A stretch of 64,000 bases of DNA from assembly GCA_035945115.1 (NCBI GenBank), contig DASZAN010000027.1, forward strand, positions 15,204-79,203. Reading direction: 5' to 3'. Numbering within the stretch: the first letter of the stretch is position 1; each line of letters starts with the position of its first letter. Below the pieces are notes generated by a model that was not told the origin of the DNA, searched no databases, and was given only the letters and a program-made list of their open reading frames with translations. This stretch comes from DAHUYF01 sp035945115. Its GTDB lineage: Bacteria > Pseudomonadota > Alphaproteobacteria > ATCC43930 > CGMCC-115725. Of the stretch, positions 53,702 through 61,837 are shown one piece after another. The translations under genes were made by a program, and so were the position numbers.

Positions 53702-54754
53702 ATGGATTTCGGCTACTTCACGCTCAGCGACAACCATTACGTCGACAATCGCCGCGGCGCCAACGAGTTCGTCGCCGACATCTTGGATGAAGCGATCTAT
53801 GCCGAAGCGGTGGGGCTTCACTCCGCCTGGATCGGCGAGCATCACTTCAGCACCTTGGGCGTGCTCTCTTGTCCCGATCTCGTGCTGGCCCAAGTCGCAG
53901 CGCGCACCAAGCGCATCCGCCTCGCGCCGGCCGTCACCGTGCTGCCCCTTCATCATCCCATCCGCGTCGCCGAGCAATGGGCGACGCTCGATCTCCTGAG
54001 TGGCGGGCGCGTCGATTTCGCCGCCGGTCGCGGCTATGACCGGCGCGAGTACAAGCCCTTCGCTGTCTCCTTCGAGGACAACCAGTCGATCTTCGAGGAA
54101 GGCATGGCGCTGGTGCGGCGCTTGTGGTCGAGCGACGAGCGCCTCTCGCATCACGGCAAGCATTATCATTTCGACGACGTCGCGATCACGCCGAAGCCGG
54201 TGCAGCGGCCGATACCCATGTATGTGGCCTCGTTCTCGCAGCCCTCGATCGAGCTCGCTGGCCGGCTCGGCTCGGGCCTCATCGTCGCGCCCTTTGCCGC
54301 GGCCATAACCTTCGGCGGTTTGCAGCAGGTGGCAGAGCTCTATCACTCGACATGTGCCAAGCACGGGCAGAAGCCGCAGCGACTCATGTGCAGCTACTTC
54401 ACCCATTTCGCCGACAACCCGGTGCAAGAAGCGGCGGCGCGCGCGCGGCAAATCCGTTACTACAAGGAGTGCGTCATCGCCGCCTTCCCCGGCGATCCCA
54501 AGACCGCGCCGCCCAGCTATCGCTACTTCATCGGCATGGTCGATCGCCTGCAGAAGGTCCGGCCCGAGGATCTCACGGAGAATTCCGTCCTTCTCGGCAA
54601 GCCGCAGCAGATGATCGACACGCTCAAGAAAGTTGAAGCAGCAGGCGTCGCCGAAGTCATTCTCTACTTCAACGTGGGCCTCAAGCCGCATGCGCAAGTG
54701 AAGGACGAGATGGCGCGCTTCATGGAAGAGGTGGCGCCGACGTTTGCGAAATAG
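53702..54754 (+). CDS. LLM-class flavin-dependent monooxygenase
   Basis: This 350-residue luciferase-like TIM-barrel protein begins MDFGYFTLSDNHYVDNRRGANEFVADILDEAIYAEAVGLHSAWIGEHHF. FMN/substrate features are SGGRVDFAAGRGYDRREYKPF and VLPLHHPIRVAEQWATLDLL. Such enzymes oxidise alkanes, sulfonates or aldehydes with reduced FMN. GGGAGG precedes the ATG. It is followed after 14 nt by an epoxide-hydrolase-like gene, suggesting a joint degradative operon. Confidence 0.93.
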   Translation: MDFGYFTLSDNHYVDNRRGANEFVADILDEAIYAEAVGLHSAWIGEHHFSTLGVLSCPDLVLAQVAARTKRIRLAPAVTVLPLHHPIRVAEQWATLDLLSGGRVDFAAGRGYDRREYKPFAVSFEDNQSIFEEGMALVRRLWSSDERLSHHGKHYHFDDVAITPKPVQRPIPMYVASFSQPSIELAGRLGSGLIVAPFAAAITFGGLQQVAELYHSTCAKHGQKPQRLMCSYFTHFADNPVQEAAARARQIRYYKECVIAAFPGDPKTAPPSYRYFIGMVDRLQKVRPEDLTENSVLLGKPQQMIDTLKKVEAAGVAEVILYFNVGLKPHAQVKDEMARFMEEVAPTFAK

Positions 54755-54768
54755 GAGGAGAGGAACCG

Positions 54769-55746
54769 ATGAGCGAAATCAGGCATCGCACGGTCGAGAC
54801 CAACGGCATTCGCCTCCATCTCGCCGAAGCGGGCGAGGGGCCGCTCGTGCTGCTCTGCCACGGCTTTCCCGAAAGCTGGTACTCCTGGCGGCATCAATTG
54901 CAGGCGCTGGCGGACGCGGGGTTCCACGCGGTGGCGCCGGACATGCGGGGATATGGGCAGAGCGAGCGGCCGGAGGCGATCGAGCACTATACGCTCTTCC
55001 ATCTCGTCGGCGACATGGTGGGCGTGGTCGATGCGCTCAGAGCTGATCAGGCGGTGATCGCCGGCCACGATTGGGGCGCGCCCGTCGCCTGGCATGCGGC
55101 GCTGATGCGGCCCGACCGCTTCCGCGCCGTCATCGGCTTGAGCGTGCCGTTCCGCCCGCGCGGCACCGCGCAGCCGACGACGATGATGCCCAAGACCGAC
55201 GATGCGATCTTCTACCAGCTCTATTTCCAGACACCCGGCGTCGCCGAGGCGGACCTCGAGCGCGACGTCCGCCGCACCATGCGCGGCATGCTCTACAGCG
55301 CTTCGGGCGACGGGCCTGCCGGCAAGCGCAGCACCTTCACCGCGAGCGATGCCGTCGGCATGGTGCCGCGCCAGGGCGGGCTCCGCATCGTCGATCCCGA
55401 GACCCTGCCGCCGTGGCTCAGCGCCGCCGACATCGATTTCTATACCGGCGAATTCACGCGCACGGGATTCCGCGGCGGCCTCAACTGGTATCGAAACATC
55501 GACCGCAATTGGGAGCTGCTCGCGCCCTATGCCGGCGCCAAGGTCACCGTGCCCGCGCTCTACGTCGCCGGCGACCGCGATCTCGTCATGGCCTTCCGCG
55601 GCATGGACCAGCTCGTCCCCGCGCTCGCCAAATTCGTGCCGCAACTGCGCCGCACGCTCATCCTGCCGGGCTGCGGACATTGGACCCAGCAAGAACGGCC
55701 GCGTGAGGTCAATGCGGCGATGATCGAATTCCTGAAGAGCCTTTAG
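54769..55746 (+). CDS. Alpha/beta hydrolase, epoxide-hydrolase-like
   Basis: This 325-residue enzyme has the HGFPESW oxyanion motif (residues 31-37), nucleophile Asp101 in GHDWGAP, and His304 in CGHWTQQ. Asp nucleophile in place of Ser indicates an epoxide hydrolase or haloalkane dehalogenase-type hydrolase. An aromatic lid segment (YSASGDGPAGKRSTF) is visible. GGAGGAGAGG precedes the ATG. It may open an epoxide formed by the LLM monooxygenase upstream. Confidence 0.92.
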   Translation: MSEIRHRTVETNGIRLHLAEAGEGPLVLLCHGFPESWYSWRHQLQALADAGFHAVAPDMRGYGQSERPEAIEHYTLFHLVGDMVGVVDALRADQAVIAGHDWGAPVAWHAALMRPDRFRAVIGLSVPFRPRGTAQPTTMMPKTDDAIFYQLYFQTPGVAEADLERDVRRTMRGMLYSASGDGPAGKRSTFTASDAVGMVPRQGGLRIVDPETLPPWLSAADIDFYTGEFTRTGFRGGLNWYRNIDRNWELLAPYAGAKVTVPALYVAGDRDLVMAFRGMDQLVPALAKFVPQLRRTLILPGCGHWTQQERPREVNAAMIEFLKSL

Positions 55747-55773
55747 GCGCGTCGATCCCTGGAGGCATCGCCA

Positions 55774-56493
55774 ATGAAGCGTTTTGTCGTTTCGCTCGCT
55801 CTCATGCTTGCGCCGGCGCCAGCCCTCGCCCAGGCGCCGGCCGCGCCGCTCCCCGAGAGCGCGACGCTCCTGCATCTGGGCGAGCCGGCGCAGCGGTTTG
55901 TCACGCGTGATCAACTCCGTGCGGTGCTCCGCGTCGAGGCGGTCGATGCCGATGCGGCGAAGCTGCAGGCGGACATCAACCGCCGCCTCGCCGCGTCAGT
56001 GGCGAAGGCAAAGAGTGTGACGACGCTGCGCGTCGAAACGAGCGGCTATTCGGTTTATCCGGAGTTGGGTCCATCCGTCGTCTCGAAGGCGCGCACAAAT
56101 CAATGGCACGGTAGTGCCAGCCTGTCGCTTATCGGCCAGGACGCGGCGCCGCTCTTGGGCTTGGTGGGCGAGTTGCAGAAAGAGGGGCTCGTGCTCTCCT
56201 CGCTCGCCTACGAGCTCACACCCGCGGCGGCACGCGCGGTGGAAATGGAGCTCACCGACGAGGCGCTCGCGCACTTGAAAGACCGCGCCGCGAAGATCGC
56301 GGCCACGCTCGGCCTTTCCGTCGAACGCATTCGCGATCTCCGCGTCGGCAACGCGCTCGGGACGCAGCCCGTCCCGCGCATCTTCGCGCAACAGATGGCG
56401 GCGGCATCAGCGCCGGCGCCGGTCGCCGAGCCCGGCGAGGCCACGGTCACGGTGACTGTGGATGCCGACATCGTGCTCGTGCCCAAGCGGTGA
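55774..56493 (+). CDS. SIMPL-domain (DUF541) exported protein
   Basis: This 239-residue exported protein has a signal peptide (LALMLAPAPALA). The SIMPL pattern is ATLLHLGEPAQRFVTRDQLRAVLRVEA, TRVETSGYSVYPEL, LAYELTPAAARAVEMELTDEAL and the C-terminal VTVTVDADIVLV. It is envelope-located; some members protect against oxidative stress. It ends 38 nt before a decayed hydrolase. Confidence 0.9.
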   Translation: MKRFVVSLALMLAPAPALAQAPAAPLPESATLLHLGEPAQRFVTRDQLRAVLRVEAVDADAAKLQADINRRLAASVAKAKSVTTLRVETSGYSVYPELGPSVVSKARTNQWHGSASLSLIGQDAAPLLGLVGELQKEGLVLSSLAYELTPAAARAVEMELTDEALAHLKDRAAKIAATLGLSVERIRDLRVGNALGTQPVPRIFAQQMAAASAPAPVAEPGEATVTVTVDADIVLVPKR

Positions 56494-56531
56494 GTTCCGC
56501 GGCACTGCTTTCCCGTCTCACGCCGATGTGA

Positions 56532-57294
56532 GTGCGCGCTGTCCCAATCGTTAAGGTTTGCGCAGGGGTGACCGCCCAACATGCGCCATCATGGCGAGAT
56601 CCCCACCGATCGCTGGCGGCGATCGGCATCGCGCTCGCCGGAAGCATTTCTGTCTCATTCGCCGAAAACGCGCCGCGCCATGTGCCGGAGCATGAGGTTC
56701 CCGTGCCCGAGACGGTGAGCCCGGCGATGCAGGCGGTGATCGCGCGCTCGCTCTCGCCGATTTGGAATGCCCATCCGAAATCCGCCGAGGAATGGAAGAC
56801 GCTCGTGGCAAAGGTCGCCGCCGACACGGTGGCGACATTGCCGGCGATGCGCGAGCGCCGCGGCGTCAAGGTCGAGCCCGCCACCATCGCCGGCGTCAAG
56901 GCGTTCATCGTCACGCCGGAGAAGATCGCCGAGGCCAATCGTGATCGGCTGCTCTTTCATCTTCATGGCGGCGGCTATTTGCTGGCGCCGGGCGAGGCGG
57001 GGACGCGCGAGGCGATCCTTGCCGCCGGCTAGCATCAAGGTGATTTCGGTCGACTACCGCATGCCGCCCGACTTTCCCTATCCCCCGACCATCCTCACCT
57101 CGGGCACGCGCGATCTCTTCTTGAGCAACACCGTGCGCGTCCACCGCAAGCTGCGCGCCGCCGGCGTCGAAGCTGAGCTCATCGTCTTCGAGGGCCAGTC
57201 GCACGCGCAACACTACGCCGACCCCTTCGGTCCCGAGACCAAGGAGCATTTCGCCGAACTCGCCCAATTCCTGGACCGGCATCTGGCGAAGTGA
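56532..57294 (+). pseudogene. Decayed alpha/beta hydrolase (HSL-like)
   Basis: The N-terminal part reads ...RLLFHLHGGGYLLAPGEAGTREAILAAG, ending in TAG at 57030-57032. In another frame the sequence continues SIKVISVDYRMPPDFPYP and then jumps directly to PTILTSGTRDLFLSNTVRVHRKLRAAGVEAEL. The frame shift and the missing middle (the GDSAGG nucleophile and about 100 or more residues) make a functional enzyme impossible. The start (GTG 56532) has a signal-like leader AAIGIALAGSISVSFA. It is a relic of a secreted carboxylesterase. Confidence 0.82.
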
Positions 57295-57354
57295 GTGGTG
57301 CGCGGGTCCCTCGCTGGCCGGCTCGCCCGCGCACTTGCTATAACCGGCGCACGC

Positions 57355-57431
57355 GTCCCCGTAGCTCAGCCGGATAGAGCAACAGTTTCCTAAACTGTGG
57401 GTCGGGTGTTCGAGTCACCCCGGGGACGCCA
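57355..57431 (+). tRNA. tRNA-Arg (anticodon CCT); left boundary of the integrated element
   Basis: Cloverleaf: acceptor GTCCCCG/CGGGGAC, D-arm GCTC/GAGC, anticodon stem ACAGT/ACTGT with loop TTCCTAA (CCT, reads AGG), variable GGGTC, T-arm GGGTG/CACCC with TTCGAGT. The discriminator is G and CCA is encoded. The gene is intact. Its 3' half is a common integrase target and the DNA behind it changes character. Confidence 0.96.
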
Positions 57432-57467
57432 ATTTCATAACGTGTTATAAATCAATCACTTAGGCGG

Positions 57468-57503
57468 CCTGTGTGGAGATTTCCACACAGGTTCTCCACA
57501 CAG
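57468..57503. promoter_or_regulatory. Dyad near left element boundary
   Basis: CCTGTGTGGA at 57468-57477 pairs perfectly with TCCACACAGG at 57482-57491 (4-nt loop). A third half copy, TCTCCACACAG, follows at 57493-57503. It lies about 40 nt inside the tRNA junction, the usual position of recombinase arm or accessory-factor sites. The stretch between it and 57776 shows no gene I can support. Confidence 0.55.
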
Positions 57504-57776
57504 TCCAAAGCGGCGAACGGGCCGGCGGTTAAACGGTCCGTAAGGTTTTCGCTAAATGCTCTTGGTCATGGATCGCCGCAAGCCGCCGGCAGAGAAGCCG
57601 GCCATCACTGTCGCAGAGACGCCGATGTGGCTGTCCTTCGAGGCTCCGCCGTCGCCGGCTCCTCGATGGCTCTGCGTGTCGCCCATCGAGACAGGCAGCG
57701 ACCTTGGCCTGCCGCAGATGCGCCCAGTGCCACGAGAGCCTTGAAGCCCGTGGCCAAGTATAGTTAATAATCAAGG

Positions 57777-57823
57777 AGCTATGCGTTTCTTGCAAACCCT
57801 GGTATTTCCCAAAACGCATAGCT
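57777..57823. repeat. 12-bp perfect inverted repeat in front of element promoter
   Basis: AGCTATGCGTTT at 57777-57788 and AAACGCATAGCT at 57812-57823 enclose a 23-nt spacer. It ends 7 nt before the -35 box at 57831, so it may be a regulator-binding site. Confidence 0.65.
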
Positions 57824-57830
57824 GAAGCGG

Positions 57831-57860
57831 TTGACAATCCAGATACCAACGAAATATTAT
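57831..57860 (+). promoter_or_regulatory. Sigma70-type promoter of the element's early operon
   Basis: TTGACA at 57831-57836 is followed after 18 nt by TATTAT at 57855-57860. It drives the coupled genes starting at 58040, with a leader of about 170 nt containing several short hairpins. Confidence 0.72.
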
Positions 57861-58039
57861 TAGCCAGCTGCAAAGAAGAAAGCCCGACCATTCCCTTAAT
57901 GGCCGGTATGACAAGACGGCGAGCCAACGCCGGGCGTCCCTGATGTAGCGCGAACTCCGAATTAAGGCGCAGCGGAGTTACCGGCAGCACCCGCCCACGG
58001 CTGCCGCGCGCAGGGCGACCATCATTCGTGCTCTGCGCC

Positions 58040-58357
58040 ATGACCACCCAAAAGCCCGCCGAAGGTATCGTCACACGCATCGCCGAGTTTGCCAACATCT
58101 CCCGGCAGAGCGTGTACAACATGCTCGCCGATGGACGCTTGTGCGTCCTCCCTGACGGCAACATCGCTCGCGCAGACGGCAGCAAGCCCCTCGCCCACAT
58201 CCCTCGTCGCGGCGCAGTCGAACGCTTCGCGTGTGAGGCCGGACTGACCCGAACCGAAATCATCGCTGGCCTCCAAATCGGGCGGTTTGCGATCACCCCC
58301 AGTGGCGAGATTACGATTTGCCCCGAGGCGCTGCCCAGCGACGGAGACGCGCCGTGA
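58040..58357 (+). CDS. Small HTH DNA-binding-type protein
   Basis: This 105-residue protein begins MTTQKPAEGIVTRIAEFANISRQSVYNMLADGRLCVLPDGNI, with a helix-turn-helix (EFANISRQSVYNMLADGR). A second helical segment (FACEAGLTRTEIIAGLQIGRFAITPSGE) follows. It resembles element regulators with AlpA- or MerR-like binding helices, but no family is certain. An upstream in-frame ATG 12 nt earlier is possible. It overlaps the next gene by 4 nt (GTGA). It is first after the strong promoter at 57831 and probably regulates the operon. Confidence 0.7.
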   Translation: MTTQKPAEGIVTRIAEFANISRQSVYNMLADGRLCVLPDGNIARADGSKPLAHIPRRGAVERFACEAGLTRTEIIAGLQIGRFAITPSGEITICPEALPSDGDAP

Positions 58358-58578
58358 GCGCCGACACGCTGACCGAATGCCGCGAGCGGTTGCGCGCCGT
58401 CGAGCAAGCCCTTGATGAGTTCGACGCTGCTGTGACGCGCCTGCCGTCCTCTTGGCCCAACGAGGCGAGCCGCGAGGGATTGCAGCGCGTGAAGAAGATG
58501 CGCGACCGGATGTCAACGCTCGCGCTGCGGCTCACTGCGCTCAATCACTGCTTTCGTTGGAAGAGGATCGAGCCGTGA
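58354..58578 (+). CDS. Small coiled-coil-like protein of the element
   Basis: This 74-residue protein starts with GTG, overlapping the previous stop (GTGA). It contains a helical segment LTECRERLRAVEQALDEFDAAVTRLPSSW, and SREGLQRVKKMRDRMSTLALRLTAL, with heptad-like hydrophobic spacing. Function unknown. It ends with another GTGA overlap with the next gene. The pattern of chained overlaps supports translation. Confidence 0.62.
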   Translation: MSADTLTECRERLRAVEQALDEFDAAVTRLPSSWPNEASREGLQRVKKMRDRMSTLALRLTALNHCFRWKRIEP

Positions 58579-58916
58579 GCAACCCTGTCGCCACCCTCGC
58601 GCTCGTGCGGCTGTTCCGCGACCTGCCCTACGAGGAGCGTCGCGCCATGCTGCGCGAACTCGCACGCATCACGATCAATGGCAAAGCGCCGGCCAACGGC
58701 ACGCAGGCTCGCCACCAAGCAACCGCAGAGGACATCGCCGAGAACATCGTCGCCGATGTGATGTCGCTCGTGGAGCCGACGCGCTCGCTGGTGGGCAACG
58801 CTGCGGCTCGATGCGTTGAGGATCGTGACGCTGCTCGTGTACACGCCGCACACAATGCCGAGCATGCGCCGCATCGTCGCCGCGCGCCGGCCAAAGGAGA
58901 GGATCATGTCGCCTGA
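58575..58916 (+). CDS. Unknown protein upstream of RepA-like gene
   Basis: This 113-residue frame starts with GTG at 58575 in the GTGA overlap. It includes VATLALVRLFRDLPYEERRAMLRELARITING and a low-complexity basic/His-rich tail. I recognise no family. Its 3' end overlaps the RepA-like start by 11 nt. It is probably translated, since the reading is coupled on both sides; the tail may be weakly constrained. Confidence 0.6.
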   Translation: MSNPVATLALVRLFRDLPYEERRAMLRELARITINGKAPANGTQARHQATAEDIAENIVADVMSLVEPTRSLVGNAAARCVEDRDAARVHAAHNAEHAPHRRRAPAKGEDHVA

Positions 58917-60408
58917 GGATGGCCACGCTCCTACTCCCGCTGAAGACTGGGAGGTGCCTGCGGAGTTCGTCCAGCAGCCGGCGAACAAATATGCCACCCG
59001 CAGGATGGCCGAGTTCCGCAACCAGCCGGAAGACGGCGAGTACCGCGATCTTGAAATGTTGGCCGGCGAAGGCAGCACCGATCCCGATGTGGTCGCGTGG
59101 GTAGCGAAGCAGGAAGCACAAGGCGACGCGCTTGAAGAGTGGGCGCTCCGGTCCTTCCGAGACTTGTTCAAGCAGCAGTTCCCCAACGCGACAGATCGAG
59201 ATTTCGATGATGCCGTCGCCGAGCATGGCATCAAGTTCTTCCGCGCGCTGCGACGCGACGGATTCGAAGTGGTGGACACCTGGGCGTCACCCGAGAGCAG
59301 CTTGCCTCCCGGCTGTGATCCCATGACGGGCGAGCCTACGGATGCGTTCAAGGCGCTCGCCGCGAGCTTCATTGGCCGCGAGCCTGATGACGATGAGCAG
59401 GCTCCGCCAATCCAATTCTGGGATGCCGAGAAGACGTTGCCGCGCACGGAGGAGGGATGTGTGTTGGTACTCTTTGCTGGCTACGGTCAGCACAAGACTG
59501 GCATCGCCACCAGTATCGGGCTCGATGTCATCGCAGCCGGCGGCACTGTGCTCTGTGCCGCTGGTGAGGGGCGCCATGGCTTCGGCAAAAATCGCCTACC
59601 GGCGGCGTCTGCTGCCCGTGGCATCACCACTAAGGACCTGCGAGGCAAGTGGCACACGGCGCGGCGCATGGTCAACCTGACCGATGCCAACGAGGTCGAG
59701 GCATTCATCGCCGCGTTCAAGGGATACTTCAGCGGCAAGCCGTCGAGCCTCCTCATCATAGATACACTGGCGACGGCCAAAGGTGGTGTAGACGAGAACT
59801 CCGCCGCATTCGGCGATCTTATCAAGGACACTGGCCCACTCGGCAGGATCAAGCGCGCTTTCGGCGGGTGCACGGTGCTCGTGTTGCATCACTCGGGCAA
59901 GGACGAGACCAAGGGCGCTCGCGGCCATAGTTCTCTCGGCGGCAACGCTGACGGCATCTTTGCGGTCACTCATGTAGACAAGGACGCCGGCACTCTCGAA
60001 CTCGCGATTGAGAAGATGCGCGACGCGGAGGACGGCTTCAGCGTCGAGTACAAGATCACGCCACGTGGACAGGTTCCCGTCGTGAGCAAGGTGGGGCGCG
60101 TCCAGAAGGGCAGCGGCGAGGCGACTGCCCGTGGCCTGTCCCTCACCATCCATTGCCTGCTCGCAGAGCATCCGCCCGGCACCAGCTTCACCAGCGCGGA
60201 ACTGGCGCGCATGACGTTGGGACTGCCGCTGGCGGGCGACCTCACGAGGGAGCAGGCGAAGGCAGTGGAAACCCGTGGCCGCGCTCTGCGGCGCTTGGCG
60301 GAGGCGGGGAAGGTAAACGACTACGTCCGCGTCAAGGAAGGCAAGAACGGCGCTATCAGCAAGGAACTCATCTGGGCACGGCCCGGCCTGGGAGGCAGCG
60401 ATGTCTAA
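58906..60408 (+). CDS. RepA-like AAA_25 ATPase
   Basis: This 500-residue ATPase is preceded by AAAGGAGAGG. Residues about 1-170 are an acidic N-terminal region. The ATPase core has a variant Walker A, AGYGQHKT (residues 191-198, with His in place of the second Gly), Walker B SLLIID at 281-286, VLVLHHSGKDETKGARGHSSLGGNAD (residues 325-349), as in RepA-like hexameric helicases of plasmids and phages. The C-terminal part (from 400) looks winged-helix. It is likely the replication helicase of the element. No primase or relaxase domain is visible. A repeat array follows directly. Confidence 0.85.
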   Translation: MSPEDGHAPTPAEDWEVPAEFVQQPANKYATRRMAEFRNQPEDGEYRDLEMLAGEGSTDPDVVAWVAKQEAQGDALEEWALRSFRDLFKQQFPNATDRDFDDAVAEHGIKFFRALRRDGFEVVDTWASPESSLPPGCDPMTGEPTDAFKALAASFIGREPDDDEQAPPIQFWDAEKTLPRTEEGCVLVLFAGYGQHKTGIATSIGLDVIAAGGTVLCAAGEGRHGFGKNRLPAASAARGITTKDLRGKWHTARRMVNLTDANEVEAFIAAFKGYFSGKPSSLLIIDTLATAKGGVDENSAAFGDLIKDTGPLGRIKRAFGGCTVLVLHHSGKDETKGARGHSSLGGNADGIFAVTHVDKDAGTLELAIEKMRDAEDGFSVEYKITPRGQVPVVSKVGRVQKGSGEATARGLSLTIHCLLAEHPPGTSFTSAELARMTLGLPLAGDLTREQAKAVETRGRALRRLAEAGKVNDYVRVKEGKNGAISKELIWARPGLGGSDV

Positions 60409-60985
60409 GCCCTTCTCTTGGCCAAGAACCACGGACATCGCGGACATACGCGCCCCCTATAGGGAGGCGCATGTCCGTCCGCGCTATGTCAACACGCGGA
60501 CAAACGATGTCCGCGCGTGTCCGCGAGCTTCAAAATTCGTAGCAAAATCAATCTTTTGGCCCGCGGACATGGTTGTCCGCGCTCGTGTCCGGGACAGCGC
60601 GGACAAGGGGAGGCTCGCGGACATGGATTTGTCCGCGCTCCCGCCGGCCTCGATACAAACTCGTTTATCGCCGGCTGCGGACGGGAGTTCCCCGAGAAAT
60701 CAAAGGGTTAGCCTCTACATTGGCCGGCCCGAATTTCTATCGCTCGTAAAGCGGAATAATCATCTAGCTTATCATCAGCAATACGAACTATCAGTGATAC
60801 TAACAGATGACCCCATCGCGAGCGGGTTCCTCCACCTCGCTCGTGTAGGCCAGGAGCGTCTGCTGCCCCGTCAACAGGCTCTGATCCCGCCTGTGTTGGC
60901 CGCGCACGCGCAAGGGCGCTCCTGGCCTCCCTATTCGCCCCAACCCCAACCCCAACTGAAGGAGACTTCCCATGTCTATCAGTGA
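60401..60985 (+). CDS. Doubtful frame spanning the dyad array
   Basis: This 194-residue frame starts at ATG 60401, overlapping the RepA-like stop by 8 nt, so coupling is possible. However, it passes through thirteen GGACA/TGTCC half sites, AT-rich DNA and the start of the next gene. Its sequence (for example VRARVRDSADKGRLADM) has no domain. I think most of it is not coding, but a shorter product cannot be excluded. Confidence 0.25.
   Translation: MSKPFSWPRTTDIADIRAPYREAHVRPRYVNTRTNDVRACPRASKFVAKSIFWPADMVVRARVRDSADKGRLADMDLSALPPASIQTRLSPAADGSSPRNQRVSLYIGRPEFLSLVKRNNHLAYHQQYELSVILTDDPIASGFLHLARVGQERLLPRQQALIPPVLAAHAQGRSWPPYSPQPQPQLKETSHVYQ
60433..60637. repeat. Iteron-like GGACA/TGTCC dyad array, candidate replication origin
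   Basis: Thirteen GGACA or TGTCC half sites lie within about 200 bp: GGACA at 60433, 60442, 60498, 60565, 60592, 60601 and 60619, TGTCC at 60472, 60508, 60518, 60574, 60586 and 60630. Three make perfect CGCGGACA-TGTCCGCG palindromes (60495-60515, 60562-60581, 60616-60637) with 4-6-nt loops. An AT-richer 30 bp (60530-60559) separates two groups. Position right after the RepA-like gene is like plasmid, SaPI or phage-satellite origins. Confidence 0.75.
60789..60799. promoter_or_regulatory. TetO-like perfect palindrome
   Basis: TATCAGTGATA is a perfect palindrome around a G, and the CTATCAGTGATA at 60788-60799 matches the core of the tet operator. It sits in an AT-rich gap before the coiled-coil gene, so it may bind an element repressor. 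Confidence 0.4.
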
Positions 60986-61835
60986 AAAAGTCCGCAACGC
61001 ATTCCGTGCGCCCCTGCCGGACCCGGCTCGCCTTGAAGCCAGGATCGCCGGCCAGCAAGCACTCGTGGCCGAGATTAAGACGAACCATGCCGCTGCCAGT
61101 CTCGATTGGGCGAACAGCAACACCACAGGCTCGGCGAAAACCTTGGCCGAGATTGACGGCCAGCTTGAGACGGCTGAACGCGAGCTACGTGCGTTGCGGG
61201 CTGCTCACGCCGCTGCCGTGGAGCAGAAAGCGGAGCGCGAGCGCCTTGCCTTCGCGGAACTCCACAAGACGCAAATCAGAGCCATCGAGCAACATCTCGG
61301 CGCTCGCGACACCGCTGCCGCCGAGTTCGCCACGGCGCTCGCCGCTGCAATCGAGGCGTACAAGGTCCTCGTGAAGCGCAGCGAGAAAGCGTTGGCCGCG
61401 TCGCCGGGTGGACGCGCTCAGTTTCCGATGGGCTCACTCTGCGAACTCGGCGTGATCAAGACGCTCATCGCCAGCGAACTCTACCGCCTCACGGCGGACA
61501 GCAGCATGGATCAACCGCTGCTGTTCCCTGGCGCGAAATCGCCCTCGCTAAGCCTTCTGCAACAACCGAATAAGATCGAGCCACTCTTGGCCCAGATCGA
61601 GCGGGCCTCGCAGCATGTCAAAGATGTGCTGAAGGGCCGCAAGGCTCCTGCTCCGGTCGCTGCTGCTGCGCCGGCTGCTGCTGCTATTGCGCCTGCCGCT
61701 TCGCCGGCTCCTGCTGCCGCTGCGCCGGTTCCTGCCGACGATCCGAGTGGCGATCTTGAACGCCAAACGCTCGCGAGCGGCGGACCTCGCGTTGATATGC
61801 GTGGTTATGTGCCGGCCCGCAGGACACTCTCGTGA
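60972..61835 (+). CDS. Coiled-coil, Ala/Pro-tailed hypothetical protein
   Basis: This 287-residue protein is preceded by GAAGGAGACTTCC. Residues about 18-135 are strongly helical with heptad spacing (LEARIAGQQALVAEIKTN..., LAEIDGQLETAERELRALRAAHAAAVEQKAERERLAFAEL). Residues about 215-255 are an Ala/Pro-rich linker, then a short tail. No catalytic motif. It could be a structural or scaffold-type element protein. It is convergent with the recombinase, 2 nt apart. Confidence 0.78.
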   Translation: MSISEKVRNAFRAPLPDPARLEARIAGQQALVAEIKTNHAAASLDWANSNTTGSAKTLAEIDGQLETAERELRALRAAHAAAVEQKAERERLAFAELHKTQIRAIEQHLGARDTAAAEFATALAAAIEAYKVLVKRSEKALAASPGGRAQFPMGSLCELGVIKTLIASELYRLTADSSMDQPLLFPGAKSPSLSLLQQPNKIEPLLAQIERASQHVKDVLKGRKAPAPVAAAAPAAAAIAPAASPAPAAAAPVPADDPSGDLERQTLASGGPRVDMRGYVPARRTLS

Positions 61836-61837
61836 GC

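Noticed and set aside
57556..57744. 62-codon frame just inside the element
   Set aside because: No ribosome-binding site, no family, Pro/Arg-rich and located before the promoter at 57831.
57777..57823. fim-type invertible switch between 12-bp repeats
   Set aside because: The 23-bp spacer is too short for recombinase-mediated inversion; more likely a binding site.
58545..59447. 300-codon minus-strand frame opposite the RepA-like gene
   Set aside because: Ser/Arg-rich shadow of the coupled plus-strand genes.
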